Assembly (NCBI GenBank): GCA_903907995.1
Contig: CAIVQH010000040.1
Location: 1 to 64,000, forward strand
DNA from: an uncultured Verrucomicrobiota bacterium
GTDB lineage: Bacteria > Verrucomicrobiota > Verrucomicrobiia > Limisphaerales > UBA9464
Direction of reading: 5' to 3'
Length of the DNA: 64,000 bases
The notes beneath the pieces were generated by a model. That model was not told where the DNA came from and searched no databases. It saw nothing but the letters and a program-made list of their open reading frames with translations. The translations under genes were made by a program, and so were the position numbers. This document shows positions 37,728 to 44,831 of this stretch, piece after piece; position 1 is the stretch's first letter; each line of letters begins with the position of its first letter.

Positions 37728-38147
37728 TCAACCCGTGCCCGGGCGCAAGTGACCTTCCGACGGCTTTCGGGCGGCCCCGGGTCTGGACTCTTTCCATTTC
37801 CTGGCGGGCTTCCGCCGATCCTTCTGCTTGGCAACGGCCACCGCCACCGCCCGGGCCATCCAGACCTTCAGTTCGTTCACGTTCTCCAGCACGTCGGCGG
37901 GCACCTCGTGGTAGGCCATCGGCGGCGTATCCGGTCCGAACGGCTGGAAGGGTTTCAGGCCGCGCGCCTCAAATTCGGCCCGCGTGGTCTCATCGGTCTT
38001 GAAGTAGAGCGTGTCATCGTCGAGCAGTGCGAAGAACACGCCGTCCGCATAAAGCCCCACGCCGCCGAACATCTTCCGCCACGTCACAGCGCCTCCGCGC
38101 CGGAGCTGCTCGGTCACGAATTCGCGAAAGGAATCACGTACGGCCAT
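37728..38147 (-). CDS. TfoX N-terminal domain protein
   Basis: A 139-residue protein whose first 105 residues match the TfoX N-terminal domain (WRKMFGGVGLYADGVFFALL, YFKTDETTRAEFEARGLKPF, MAYHEVPADVL). The C-terminal tail is basic (KQKDRRKPARKWKESRP), which suits nucleic acid contact. TfoX/Sxy of gamma-proteobacteria controls competence genes, but stand-alone TfoX-N proteins are common and mostly uncharacterised. Start ATG 38147 gives the canonical N-terminus. It is divergent from efp with about 107 bases between starts. Confidence 0.85.
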   Translation of the reverse strand: MAVRDSFREFVTEQLRRGGAVTWRKMFGGVGLYADGVFFALLDDDTLYFKTDETTRAEFEARGLKPFQPFGPDTPPMAYHEVPADVLENVNELKVWMARAVAVAVAKQKDRRKPARKWKESRPGAARKPSEGHLRPGTG

Positions 38148-38254
38148 GCCGCCAGTTTGCAGGAAATGGGAGCTTGCCAGCAACCCTTCATCAGGTAGCG
38201 TCCGCTCTCTTTTCCACCGGTAAAACCGGCTGTAGCATCCATTTTTAAGGCTTT

Positions 38255-38815
38255 ATGGCAGTCAACGCGAACGAACTCCGCAAGGGCACGGCAGTCGTCT
38301 ATAACAACGATGTGTGTGTGGTGCTCGAAGTCACCCACCGCACCCCGGGCAACCTGCGCGCCTTTGTGCAGGCGATCCTCCGCAGCATCCGCACCGGCAA
38401 GTCGATGGACGTGCGTTTCGGCTCGACCGAGAAGGTCGAGACCGTGCCGCTGATGAGCTACAAGATGGAGTTCAGCTACAAGACCGGCGAGGACTACGTG
38501 TTCGTGAACCCGGACTCCTTCGAGGAAGTCACCGTCCCGCCCGAACTCGTCGGCGACGCCAAGGACTATCTCGTCGAAAACGCCCGGGTGACCATGACCT
38601 TCGTCGAGGAAAAGGCCGTGCAGGTCGAAATCCCGCCCAGCGTCGTGCTGACGGTGACCGATGCGCCCGAAGGCCTCCGCGGCGATTCGGCCAACAACGT
38701 CCAGAAGGCCGTCACGCTCGAAACCGGCCTGGTGATCCAGGCGCCGCTCTTCATCAAGACCGGCGAGAAGATCAAGGTCGATACGCGCACCGGCAAGTAC
38801 ATGGAGCGCGCCTGA
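38255..38815 (+). CDS. efp: Elongation factor P with an atypical tip loop
   Basis: A 186-residue three-domain EF-P/EF-P-like factor that relieves ribosome stalling at polyproline stretches. The N-terminus MAVNANELRKGTAVVYNNDV and the C-terminus KIKVDTRTGKYMERA are typical. The tip loop reads HRTPGNLRAF (residues 28-37), where E. coli EF-P has PGKGQAF with modified Lys34. Here Asn33 takes that place and Arg35 follows two residues on, so neither the EpmA lysylation site nor the usual Arg32 rhamnosylation site is present. The first residues (ANELRKG) and the final YMERA also recall the YeiP/EfpL paralogue, so the exact subfamily is open. A terminator follows at 38859. Confidence 0.93.
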   Translation: MAVNANELRKGTAVVYNNDVCVVLEVTHRTPGNLRAFVQAILRSIRTGKSMDVRFGSTEKVETVPLMSYKMEFSYKTGEDYVFVNPDSFEEVTVPPELVGDAKDYLVENARVTMTFVEEKAVQVEIPPSVVLTVTDAPEGLRGDSANNVQKAVTLETGLVIQAPLFIKTGEKIKVDTRTGKYMERA

Positions 38816-38858
38816 TTTTTTGTGAACGCGGCTAACCCCCGCTTCCGTGTGTAAATGG

Positions 38859-38888
38859 ACGGTCCGTCGCAAGGCGGGCCGTTTTTTT
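38859..38888 (+). terminator. Rho-independent terminator of efp
   Basis: Stem ACGGTCCGTC (38859-38868) with GGCGGGCCGT (38873-38882; two G-U pairs), GCAA loop, then a run of seven T. It lies 43 bases after the efp stop. Confidence 0.88.
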
Positions 38889-39005
38889 ATTTCATGAAGT
38901 CGGCCGCCCGAAAAAATGGGGAACCCAGGGAACTGCTTCGGATGGGAGTCTCCAACGCGTGACCTCTCGTAAATCCGCAAGCGCAACGACGGTTCGTCTG
39001 CTCCC

Positions 39006-39151
39006 TTCACCCTCACCCGCCAGGAGCGGAACACCGGACGAACACTGCGGGCTGCCGGGCAATCATTCCAGCCAGTCCCGCTCCTGACCTCGCCGAAAGA
39101 CAGGCGACGGTTCCCCCGCTCCCAAAAGGAGAGAACCGGGGTGAGGGGGTA
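39006..39151. repeat. CCCTCACCCC-type interspersed repeat, copy 3 (inverted)
   Basis: This copy is inverted: CCTCACCCGCCAGGAGCGG near 39011 and CTCCC...GGAGAGAACCGGGGTGAGGGGG near 39119-39148. The reverse complement contains GGAACCGTCGCC and CGGCGAGGTCAGGAGCGGGACTGGC, which align with the core of copy 4. It lies between the convergent efp and GNAT genes. Confidence 0.75.
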
Positions 39152-39280
39152 GGCACCTCGCGCAGCACCGAGCTCCCGCCCCCGAAGTCGTTTCCCAAAG
39201 GTTCCCCGCATTGCGCTCCCGCGCGGCCCGCCAAGGACAGCCCTCCACTCCGGGTCGCAGGCCGGCATTCCGGCAGCACG

Positions 39281-39793
39281 CTACACCCGCAGCTCCATGT
39301 AGGCCACGTCGAGCCAGCGGCCGAACTTGAAGCCGACCTCCTTGAAGCGGCCCACATGCTCGAAGCCGAACTTCGCATGCAGCCGCACGCTGGCCTCGTT
39401 CGACGCGTCGATCACCGCGATGATCGCGTGCAGGCCGCGTTCCTTCGCCGCCGGAATCAGCGGCGCGAGCAGCGATGAGCCGATCCCCCAGCCCCGGTGG
39501 GAGGCGGCGACATAGATCGAGTTTTCCGTGGTGAAGCGGTAGCCCACACGGTCGTGGTAGCGGTTCAGCGCGCTCCAGCCGACGATGAGTTCCGTGCCGT
39601 CGGGCTGCGCTTCGACGGCGACAAAGATCGGGAAATTGGTTTTCGCATGGTCGTCGAACCAATGCTGCCGGTGCTCAAGCGAGCGCGGCTCGTAATCGTA
39701 GCTCGCCGTGGTGGTGAGCACGGCGTCGTTGTAGATCGCGAGGATGCCCGGGCAGTCGGCCCGGACGGCGGGGCGGAGGGAGACAGGTTTCAC
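39281..39793 (-). CDS. GNAT acetyltransferase, phosphinothricin/PAT-type
   Basis: A 170-residue cytoplasmic N-acetyltransferase. The start block LRPAVRADCPGILAIYNDAV and TTTASYDYEPRSLEHRQHWF, then ENSIYVAASHRGWGIGSSLL (acetyl-CoA-binding R/Q-G-x-G-x-G/A), and EASVRLHAKFGFEHVGRFKE with KFGRWLDVAYMEL, match the PAT/Bar/MnaT group that acetylates phosphinothricin or methionine sulfone. Natural substrate unknown. The start is taken as GTG 39793 because the first beta strand follows at once; an upstream ATG at 39874 would add 27 residues without homology. It ends near repeat copy 3. Confidence 0.85.
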   Translation of the reverse strand: MKPVSLRPAVRADCPGILAIYNDAVLTTTASYDYEPRSLEHRQHWFDDHAKTNFPIFVAVEAQPDGTELIVGWSALNRYHDRVGYRFTTENSIYVAASHRGWGIGSSLLAPLIPAAKERGLHAIIAVIDASNEASVRLHAKFGFEHVGRFKEVGFKFGRWLDVAYMELRV

Positions 39794-39961
39794 GTGAAGG
39801 CGAGCGAGGTTGTGTCCGGACGAAGCATTCGAATCGGGTGCGCGAACCATCCCGCTGCCGCTCGCGGCCGGCAACTCAAACCGCCGGCCATTGGCCCGTC
39901 GTAGCCGCAGACAGCCGTTGCGTCCGGTCGGACCGGGTCGTCAGTGTGTCCCCGCCTTTAC

Positions 39962-41113
39962 ATGGGAATCCTGCGCCTGCTGCTCGCGATCAGCGTTGTT
40001 GTTTTCCACCGGGACCCGCACATCAGCCTGTGGTTTCTGGTGGGCGGCCACTTTGCCGTGCAGCTTTTTTTCGTGATCTCCGGCTTCTACATGGCGCTGG
40101 TGCTCGACGAGAAATACCGGGGCGCGCACGGAATCCGCGCCTTTTACGGGAACCGGCTGCTGCGGCTGCTGCCCACATATTATGTCGCGCTGCTGCTGAT
40201 CGTGCTGGTGCCCTGGCTGGCCGGCCTGCTGCTGGGCCGGCCCATCCAGATCGGACAGATGAACACCTGGGCCACCTACGGCGCACAACTGCCGGACTGG
40301 CTGGCGGCGGGGCTGAAGGCGCTGCACCTGTCGCCGCTGGGCCAGGAGCTGCCGTCTGTCGGCGAGCTCGACCTGACGAGCCACACGGCAGTGTCTCAGG
40401 CACCGCCCGGCCACAACACGGTGGATCTCCTCTTCTTCATGCTGCTGCCGCCGGCTTGGAGCCTGAGCCTGGAACTCCAGTTCTACGCCCTCGCCCCGTG
40501 GCTGACGCGGCGCTCCACGGCGCTGCTCGTGGGACTGTTTGCCGCCGCGCTGAGCCTGCATTGGCTGCTGCCGCTGCTGCCCTTCGGCAACGACGAGTTC
40601 TGGCGGAACCGCAACCTGCTCGCGCAGCTCGGCTACTTCCTCCTGGGCATGGCCGGGCATCGCCTCTACCGGCTGCGGACCCATGAGGCGTGGCTGGGCC
40701 GGCTCATGCAGCGGGGACGCTGGTTTTGGGCGGGGTCGCTGGCGCTGCTGGTCGCGTATCCGTGGCTGCCCCTGGGCGTGCGTGATCCGCTGGTCACGGG
40801 CGGCTTCGCGCTGGCGCTGCCGTTCGTGTTTGCCGCCACGTCGTCGTGGAAGTGGGACCGGATGGTCGGCGAGCTGTCCTATCCGCTGTATCTCAGTCAC
40901 TGGCTGGTGAACCAGGGCTGGTACGGCCTGGAACCGCTCGTGCAGCGGCGGATTCCCGCCTTCCGGCACGACTGGCTCAGCGTGGTGGTGGTCGTGGTGA
41001 TCAGCCTCGCGCTGGCCGCGTTGATCCACTGGTTCGTGGAAAGGCCCGTGGACCGCTTCCGCCAGCGTTGGGCCCGGCGCAGCCTGTCGGCGACCTCAAC
41101 ACCCGCGATTTGA
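39962..41113 (+). CDS. Acyltransferase 3 (OafA/YrhL-type) membrane protein
   Basis: A 383-residue multi-spanning protein with about ten hydrophobic segments, starting MGILRLLLAISVVVFHRDPH, the family's first helix with the catalytic-site His. FFVISGFYMALVL, the conserved R-x10-F region and a C-terminal HWFVERPVDRF complete the family pattern. These enzymes O-acylate surface polysaccharides or peptidoglycan. A GTG 18 bases upstream is possible. The downstream SLBB-type lipoproteins hint at polysaccharide export, so glycan acylation is a reasonable guess (inference). Confidence 0.88.
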   Translation: MGILRLLLAISVVVFHRDPHISLWFLVGGHFAVQLFFVISGFYMALVLDEKYRGAHGIRAFYGNRLLRLLPTYYVALLLIVLVPWLAGLLLGRPIQIGQMNTWATYGAQLPDWLAAGLKALHLSPLGQELPSVGELDLTSHTAVSQAPPGHNTVDLLFFMLLPPAWSLSLELQFYALAPWLTRRSTALLVGLFAAALSLHWLLPLLPFGNDEFWRNRNLLAQLGYFLLGMAGHRLYRLRTHEAWLGRLMQRGRWFWAGSLALLVAYPWLPLGVRDPLVTGGFALALPFVFAATSSWKWDRMVGELSYPLYLSHWLVNQGWYGLEPLVQRRIPAFRHDWLSVVVVVVISLALAALIHWFVERPVDRFRQRWARRSLSATSTPAI

Positions 41114-41142
41114 TGGCCGCGCGCCACAGACGCCATCTGGAG

Positions 41143-41278
41143 GTAGCGCAGCTTTTTGAAGCTGCCGTCTCGCAGGTTTGCAACCTGCACCGGCACCGGG
41201 ATTTCCCGTGCGCGTCCGAGCATTCCACCCCGTGCCGATTGAAAATCGGCGATACAGCAGGTTGCAAACCTGCGCTAC
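41143..41278. repeat. GTAGCGCAG...CTGCGCTAC palindromic repeat, copy A
   Basis: GTAGCGCAG starts at 41143 and CTGCGCTAC ends at 41278, a 9-bp inverted terminus. Inside are GCAGGTTTGCAACCTGC (41172-41188) and GCAGGTTGCAAACCTGC (41257-41273), each a palindrome itself and each the complement of the other, plus GCCGATTGAAAATCGGC. It sits in the 244-base gap before the tandem lipoprotein genes. Confidence 0.85.
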
Positions 41279-41357
41279 CTGCTTTGCGTCCCACCGGATT
41301 TGGCCATGAAATTGGCGCTGGCGCGGGGAGGGAGAATTCGGTCTGTTGCCGAGCGTG

Positions 41358-41753
41358 ATGAAGCGGATCGGATGCTTGGTTTTGGGCCTGTGCGGGCTGC
41401 TGTTGACCGCCTGCTTCGCGGGTGAGGCCCCCGTCACTCCTGCAACGACGAATTCCCCGGCGACGACCAAACCGTTGGAGTTGCCGGTCTTTGGCGAAGC
41501 CGGCCCGGGCAAGATCAGGGTCAAAGTGACTGGGGAAGTACATCGCCCCGGGATCTACTATTTAAAAGACAGCGCGGTGATCGCCGATGCGCTGGACGCG
41601 GCCCTAGGTAAGGCAGAGTTTTTCAATTGGCGCTCTTCCAGCCTGCATCGGCCCACAGTGCCAGTAGAGCAATGGATTCGGCTGGGGAAAAAGGAAGCAA
41701 GCCTACCACTCAAGGACGGCGATTGGCTATCTCTGGACCACCCGGCGGACTGA
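41358..41753 (+). CDS. SLBB-domain lipoprotein (first of a tandem pair)
   Basis: A 131-residue lipoprotein: MKRIGCLVLGLCGLLLTACF, with lipobox LLTAC. After a Thr/Pro-rich linker (APVTPATTNSPATTKPLE) comes an SLBB-type beta-grasp: GPGKIRVKVTGEVHRPGIYY, with DSAVIADALDAALG and PLKDGDWLSLD. SLBB domains bind soluble ligands and are best known from Wza-type polysaccharide export proteins. The next gene is a clear tandem duplicate, 16 bases away. ATG 41358 is chosen for the signal peptide. Confidence 0.75.
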   Translation: MKRIGCLVLGLCGLLLTACFAGEAPVTPATTNSPATTKPLELPVFGEAGPGKIRVKVTGEVHRPGIYYLKDSAVIADALDAALGKAEFFNWRSSSLHRPTVPVEQWIRLGKKEASLPLKDGDWLSLDHPAD

Positions 41754-41769
41754 GCATTTTCCAATCCTT

Positions 41770-42186
41770 ATGAACCGAACCGCCTGTTTATGGTGTGGTC
41801 TGTGCGGACTGCTTCTGACCGGCTGCATTTCAGGTAAGGAACCTTCGAATTTCGCCCAATCCTTCCAACAGACCGGGTGGGAGCCTGCGCCAAAAACCGC
41901 TTGGGCATCTACGGAACAGCCGTCGAGGTGGCCGGTCTTTGGCGATCCGGGACCCGGAAAGATTCGTGTCACAGTGAGCGGCGAGGTAAGGCGTGCCGGA
42001 ATCTTTTATCTGAACGATGGTGCGCTGATCTCCCATGCGCTCGAAGCTGCGGGCACGAATGAGTTTTCCGGGTCCACCCTGACTTGGTCCAGAACAGCCC
42101 AGGCCAATGAGGCAATTGAAATACTAGAAAAGGACATCAAGAAGCCGCTCAAGGATGGCGACTCGCTCTTGGTATCGAGGGAATGA
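41770..42186 (+). CDS. SLBB-domain lipoprotein (second of a tandem pair)
   Basis: A 138-residue lipoprotein, MNRTACLWCGLCGLLLTGCI, lipobox LLTGC. It has the same architecture as its upstream neighbour: linker, GPGKIRVTVSGEVRRAGIFY, then a late KKPLKDGDSLLVSRE. The shared segment KIRV.V.GEV.R.GI.YL.D and the LKDGD end show recent duplication, while the linkers and the middle regions differ. Outer-membrane or periplasmic anchoring is predicted. Likely co-transcribed with its partner. Confidence 0.75.
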   Translation: MNRTACLWCGLCGLLLTGCISGKEPSNFAQSFQQTGWEPAPKTAWASTEQPSRWPVFGDPGPGKIRVTVSGEVRRAGIFYLNDGALISHALEAAGTNEFSGSTLTWSRTAQANEAIEILEKDIKKPLKDGDSLLVSRE

Positions 42187-42255
42187 TTTGAGAACGGCCC
42201 ACGAGACACACCTCACACCGCCACCGGGAATTTCATCGCGTGCGCCACTTGAGAA

Positions 42256-42720
42256 TCAGCCGTGAGACAGTGAAGGCACCAACGCTTTTGCTTTGGGCAA
42301 CCAGGAGGACGCGATCCATCCCGGCGTAAGCGGGGGAACGATGTAGACATCCCAGCCGGAGTGGCGCAGGGAATTGTGCATGGACCACCGCCGCTCGTGA
42401 TTGCTGGTGTGCAGGATCACCGGGCATTGCGGCGGGAAGCGGCTTAGCAGGTCCGCGACCTCCAAACCGGTTCCGGGGTCTTCAGTCTTGCCGGGCATGG
42501 GATTCAAGTCGTGATCGAGCGAAATGAGACCGGCCTGTGACAACAGGGCCGGGCATTCGGCGAGCATGGTCGGGGCGTCGTTCCAGATCCTTACCGTCAC
42601 CGCGGGGTTCAGCTGCCCAATCGCGGCGGTGAATTCGCGGATTCGCTCCTCCGAATCTTCCAGGATCAGGATAAGACGCCGGTCGCCTGAGGAATCACGA
42701 GGCGGCGCGGGTGCGGGCAT
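42256..42720 (-). CDS. cREC (cyclic-phosphate processing receiver-like) protein
   Basis: A 154-residue receiver-like protein without output domain: RRLILILEDSEERIREFTAA gives the acidic pocket, and LISLDHDLN with GTGLEVADLLSRFPP the central LDHDL motif that marks the cREC family. VILHTSNHERRWSMHNSL follows. In the cREC family the phospho-acceptor site is replaced and a role in handling cyclic nucleotides or cyclic phosphates has been predicted. It begins 12 bases after the thyA stop and is presumably co-transcribed. Confidence 0.7.
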   Translation of the reverse strand: MPAPAPPRDSSGDRRLILILEDSEERIREFTAAIGQLNPAVTVRIWNDAPTMLAECPALLSQAGLISLDHDLNPMPGKTEDPGTGLEVADLLSRFPPQCPVILHTSNHERRWSMHNSLRHSGWDVYIVPPLTPGWIASSWLPKAKALVPSLSHG

Positions 42721-42732
42721 GGTGGCCTTTGC

Positions 42733-43530
42733 TCACACCGCCACCGGGGCCTTGATGGCCGGGTGCGGATCGTAGCCGACCAGTTCGAAATCCTCGTACT
42801 GGAAGTCATGGATGTCCTTCACCGCCGGGTTGATCTTCATCGTCGGCAGCGGGCGCGGTTCGCGGCTGAGCTGCAGCTTCACCTGCTCGACGTGGTTCGC
42901 GTAGATGTGGACGTCGCCGAAGGTGTGGACGAAATCGCCCGGCTTCAGGCCCGTGACCTGCGCGACCATGAGCGTGAGCAGCGCGTAGCTGGCGATGTTG
43001 AAGGGCACGCCGAGAAACAGGTCCGCGCTGCGCTGGTAGAGCTGGCAGCTCAGTTCGCCATCGCTCACGTAGAACTGGAACAGCGTGTGGCACGGCGGCA
43101 GCGCCATGCCCTCGACCTCGCCCGGATTCCACGCGCTCACGAGGAGGCGGCGCGAATCGGGATTCTTGCGGATCATCGCAATGACGTTGTCGAGCTGGTG
43201 CAGGCTGCGGCCGTCGGCGGTGCGCCAGTCGCACCATTGCGCGCCGTACACCCGGCCGAGATCGCCGGTCTCCTTGTCGGCCCATTCGTTCCAGATGGTC
43301 ACGCCGCGATCCTGCAGCCAGCGCACGTTGGTGTCGCCGCGGATGAACCACAGCAGCTCGTAGAGGATGGACTTGAGGTGGACCTTCTTGGTCGTCACCA
43401 GCGGGAAGCCGTCGGCGAGGCGGTAGCGCGTCTGCGCGCCGAAGAGGGAGTAGGTGCCGGTGCCCGTGCGGTCGGGCTTGAACTTGCCGTGTTCGAGCAC
43501 GTGGCGGAGCAGATCGAGATAGGGGCGCAT
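42733..43530 (-). CDS. thyA: Thymidylate synthase
   Basis: A 265-residue folate-dependent enzyme making dTMP from dUMP with 5,10-methylene-THF. Motifs: [32 protein letters not shown], catalytic Cys147 in [32 protein letters not shown], and [16 protein letters not shown]. Length and all key residues match E. coli ThyA (264 residues). Start ATG 43530. It is first of a two-gene unit with the cREC gene. No dihydrofolate reductase gene is adjacent. Confidence 0.97.
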   Translation of the reverse strand: MRPYLDLLRHVLEHGKFKPDRTGTGTYSLFGAQTRYRLADGFPLVTTKKVHLKSILYELLWFIRGDTNVRWLQDRGVTIWNEWADKETGDLGRVYGAQWCDWRTADGRSLHQLDNVIAMIRKNPDSRRLLVSAWNPGEVEGMALPPCHTLFQFYVSDGELSCQLYQRSADLFLGVPFNIASYALLTLMVAQVTGLKPGDFVHTFGDVHIYANHVEQVKLQLSREPRPLPTMKINPAVKDIHDFQYEDFELVGYDPHPAIKAPVAV

Positions 43531-43660
43531 CGGCGGCGATGAGGTTCGGCGTTTCGCGGTTCAGGTTCAAGGGATGAACAACGAAGGGACGAAGAAAGGG
43601 CGTATCTTTTCGCCGTGGTTGGCCTCGGGCAATGGGAGCGCGGGCGGAGTCGGGTAGCCG

Positions 43661-43824
43661 TTCACCCTCACCCCGGCCCTCTCCCGCTGGGAGAGGGAGA
43701 ATCGTCGTCCATCGCTCGGCAAAGGCAGGCGCGGGATTGGCCGGGAAGCTGCCAGTCAGCCAGTGGCCTTCCTGGCGGTTTCCTCTCCCAGCGGGAGAGG
43801 ATCAAGGTGAGGGAGAACGGCCCG
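43661..43824. repeat. CCCTCACCCC-type interspersed repeat, copy 4
   Basis: CACCCTCACCCCGGCCCTCTC starts near 43662; the complementary arm ends AAGGTGAGGGAGAACGG near 43820. The core reads GAATCGTCGTCCATCGCTCGG then CAAAGGCAGGCGCGGGATTG and GCCGGGAA. It lies between the divergent thyA and cNMP-binding genes. Confidence 0.85.
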
Positions 43825-43980
43825 CATTCACCCGCCCGCCAACTGATCGCCGGCCTTCGTTTTATCGGCGGGCGGCCCGGCGCGGTCGCGGAAGCCGGAC
43901 AGCCAGAGCGGGTTCCGTGAGGCGTCGCGAACGGGGCGTTTTGCTTTGCCAAAAGGCCGCATTTGCGCTTCAGTAACTAC

Positions 43981-44682
43981 ATGCCCCCGGAAGCCGAATC
44001 TGCAGGATTCAAGGTTCTCGCCATGGATGACGTCTGCTACGGGCCGGTGGACATCGCCGCCCTGGTTCAATGGGCCAAGGACGAGCGGGTCGTGGCCGAC
44101 AGCTGGATCCTCTGCCTCACCGACCAGCGCTGGCTGCCCGCGGCGCATCTGCCGCAGCTGCGCGAGGTGTTCGGCAACGGAGCGGACCCGGCGGAGGAAA
44201 CTCCTGGCGACGCCAAATCGATGGTGCGGCCCGGTTCGCTCCGGCGCATGCGCGTGCTGTCGGATCTCACGGACGAGCAGCTGACCCGCTTTGCCGAGAT
44301 CGGCGAGGTGGTCCGTTTCCCGGCGTTCACGCCGGTCATGAAGGTGGGTGCGACCGGTGACTCGATGTTCCTCGTGCTCGATGGCCAGGTCCGGCTGCGC
44401 ATCATGGTGAAGGATCACGAGATCCTGATTGCGATCCACGATATCGGCGGCGTCTTCGGCCAGATTTCCCTCTTCGACGGCGGCCCCCGGATCACCGACG
44501 CCATCACTGACGCGCCCACCGTGCTCTTCCGGGTCACAGCGGCGAACTTCCGCCGGCTCTGCCAGAAACGGCCGGACATCGGCTCGGTCGTGCTGCACGC
44601 GCTGGGGCGCACGCTCGCCATGAGCATCCGCAGTGACGACAAGCATCTGGCCGAGATGGTCGCGATGCACGCCAACACGTGA
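43981..44682 (+). CDS. GYF_2 and cyclic-nucleotide-binding domain protein
   Basis: A 233-residue cytoplasmic protein. Residues about 15-65 resemble a GYF_2 domain (GPVDIAALVQWAKDERVVAD, tryptophan in QRWLPAAHLPQL). Residues about 90-225 are a cNMP-binding beta-barrel: VRFPAFTPVMKVGATGDSMF, VLDGQVRLRI, and GGVFGQISLFDGGPRITDAI, with the G-E/Q-L/I phosphate cassette partly changed (FGQISLFDGGPR). There is no HTH, so it is not a CRP-type activator. It may act as a sensory adaptor. Start ATG 43981; an upstream TTG is possible. A composite GGTCCCGGG repeat follows. Confidence 0.8.
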   Translation: MPPEAESAGFKVLAMDDVCYGPVDIAALVQWAKDERVVADSWILCLTDQRWLPAAHLPQLREVFGNGADPAEETPGDAKSMVRPGSLRRMRVLSDLTDEQLTRFAEIGEVVRFPAFTPVMKVGATGDSMFLVLDGQVRLRIMVKDHEILIAIHDIGGVFGQISLFDGGPRITDAITDAPTVLFRVTAANFRRLCQKRPDIGSVVLHALGRTLAMSIRSDDKHLAEMVAMHANT

Positions 44683-44686
44683 AGAA

Positions 44687-44820
44687 GGTCCCGGGTCCCG
44701 GGTCCAAGGTCCCGCGTCCAAAGTCCTAGGGCTCCACACGGGACTCGGGACTTCGGAACCGGGACCCGGGACCCGGCCGACCGGCAGACTTTGGACTTTG
44801 GACCCGGGACCCGCGACCCT
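44687..44820. repeat. GGTCCCGGGTCC-rich repeat block
   Basis: Iterated GGTCCCGGGTCC and AAGTCC units on the left are mirrored by GGACTTTGGACTTTGGACCC and GGGACCCGGGACCC on the right, so the block is an imperfect inverted repeat. It lies between the cNMP-binding gene stop and the next start and resembles a composite REP element. Confidence 0.75.
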
Positions 44821-44831
44821 AGTCTTCCCCC

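Noticed and set aside
33220-37752. Plus-strand open frame of about 1500 codons
   Set aside because: It lies antisense to two well-supported genes (PVC heme protein and PQQ-like propeller) and has no recognisable domain. Long antisense frames are common in such GC-rich DNA.
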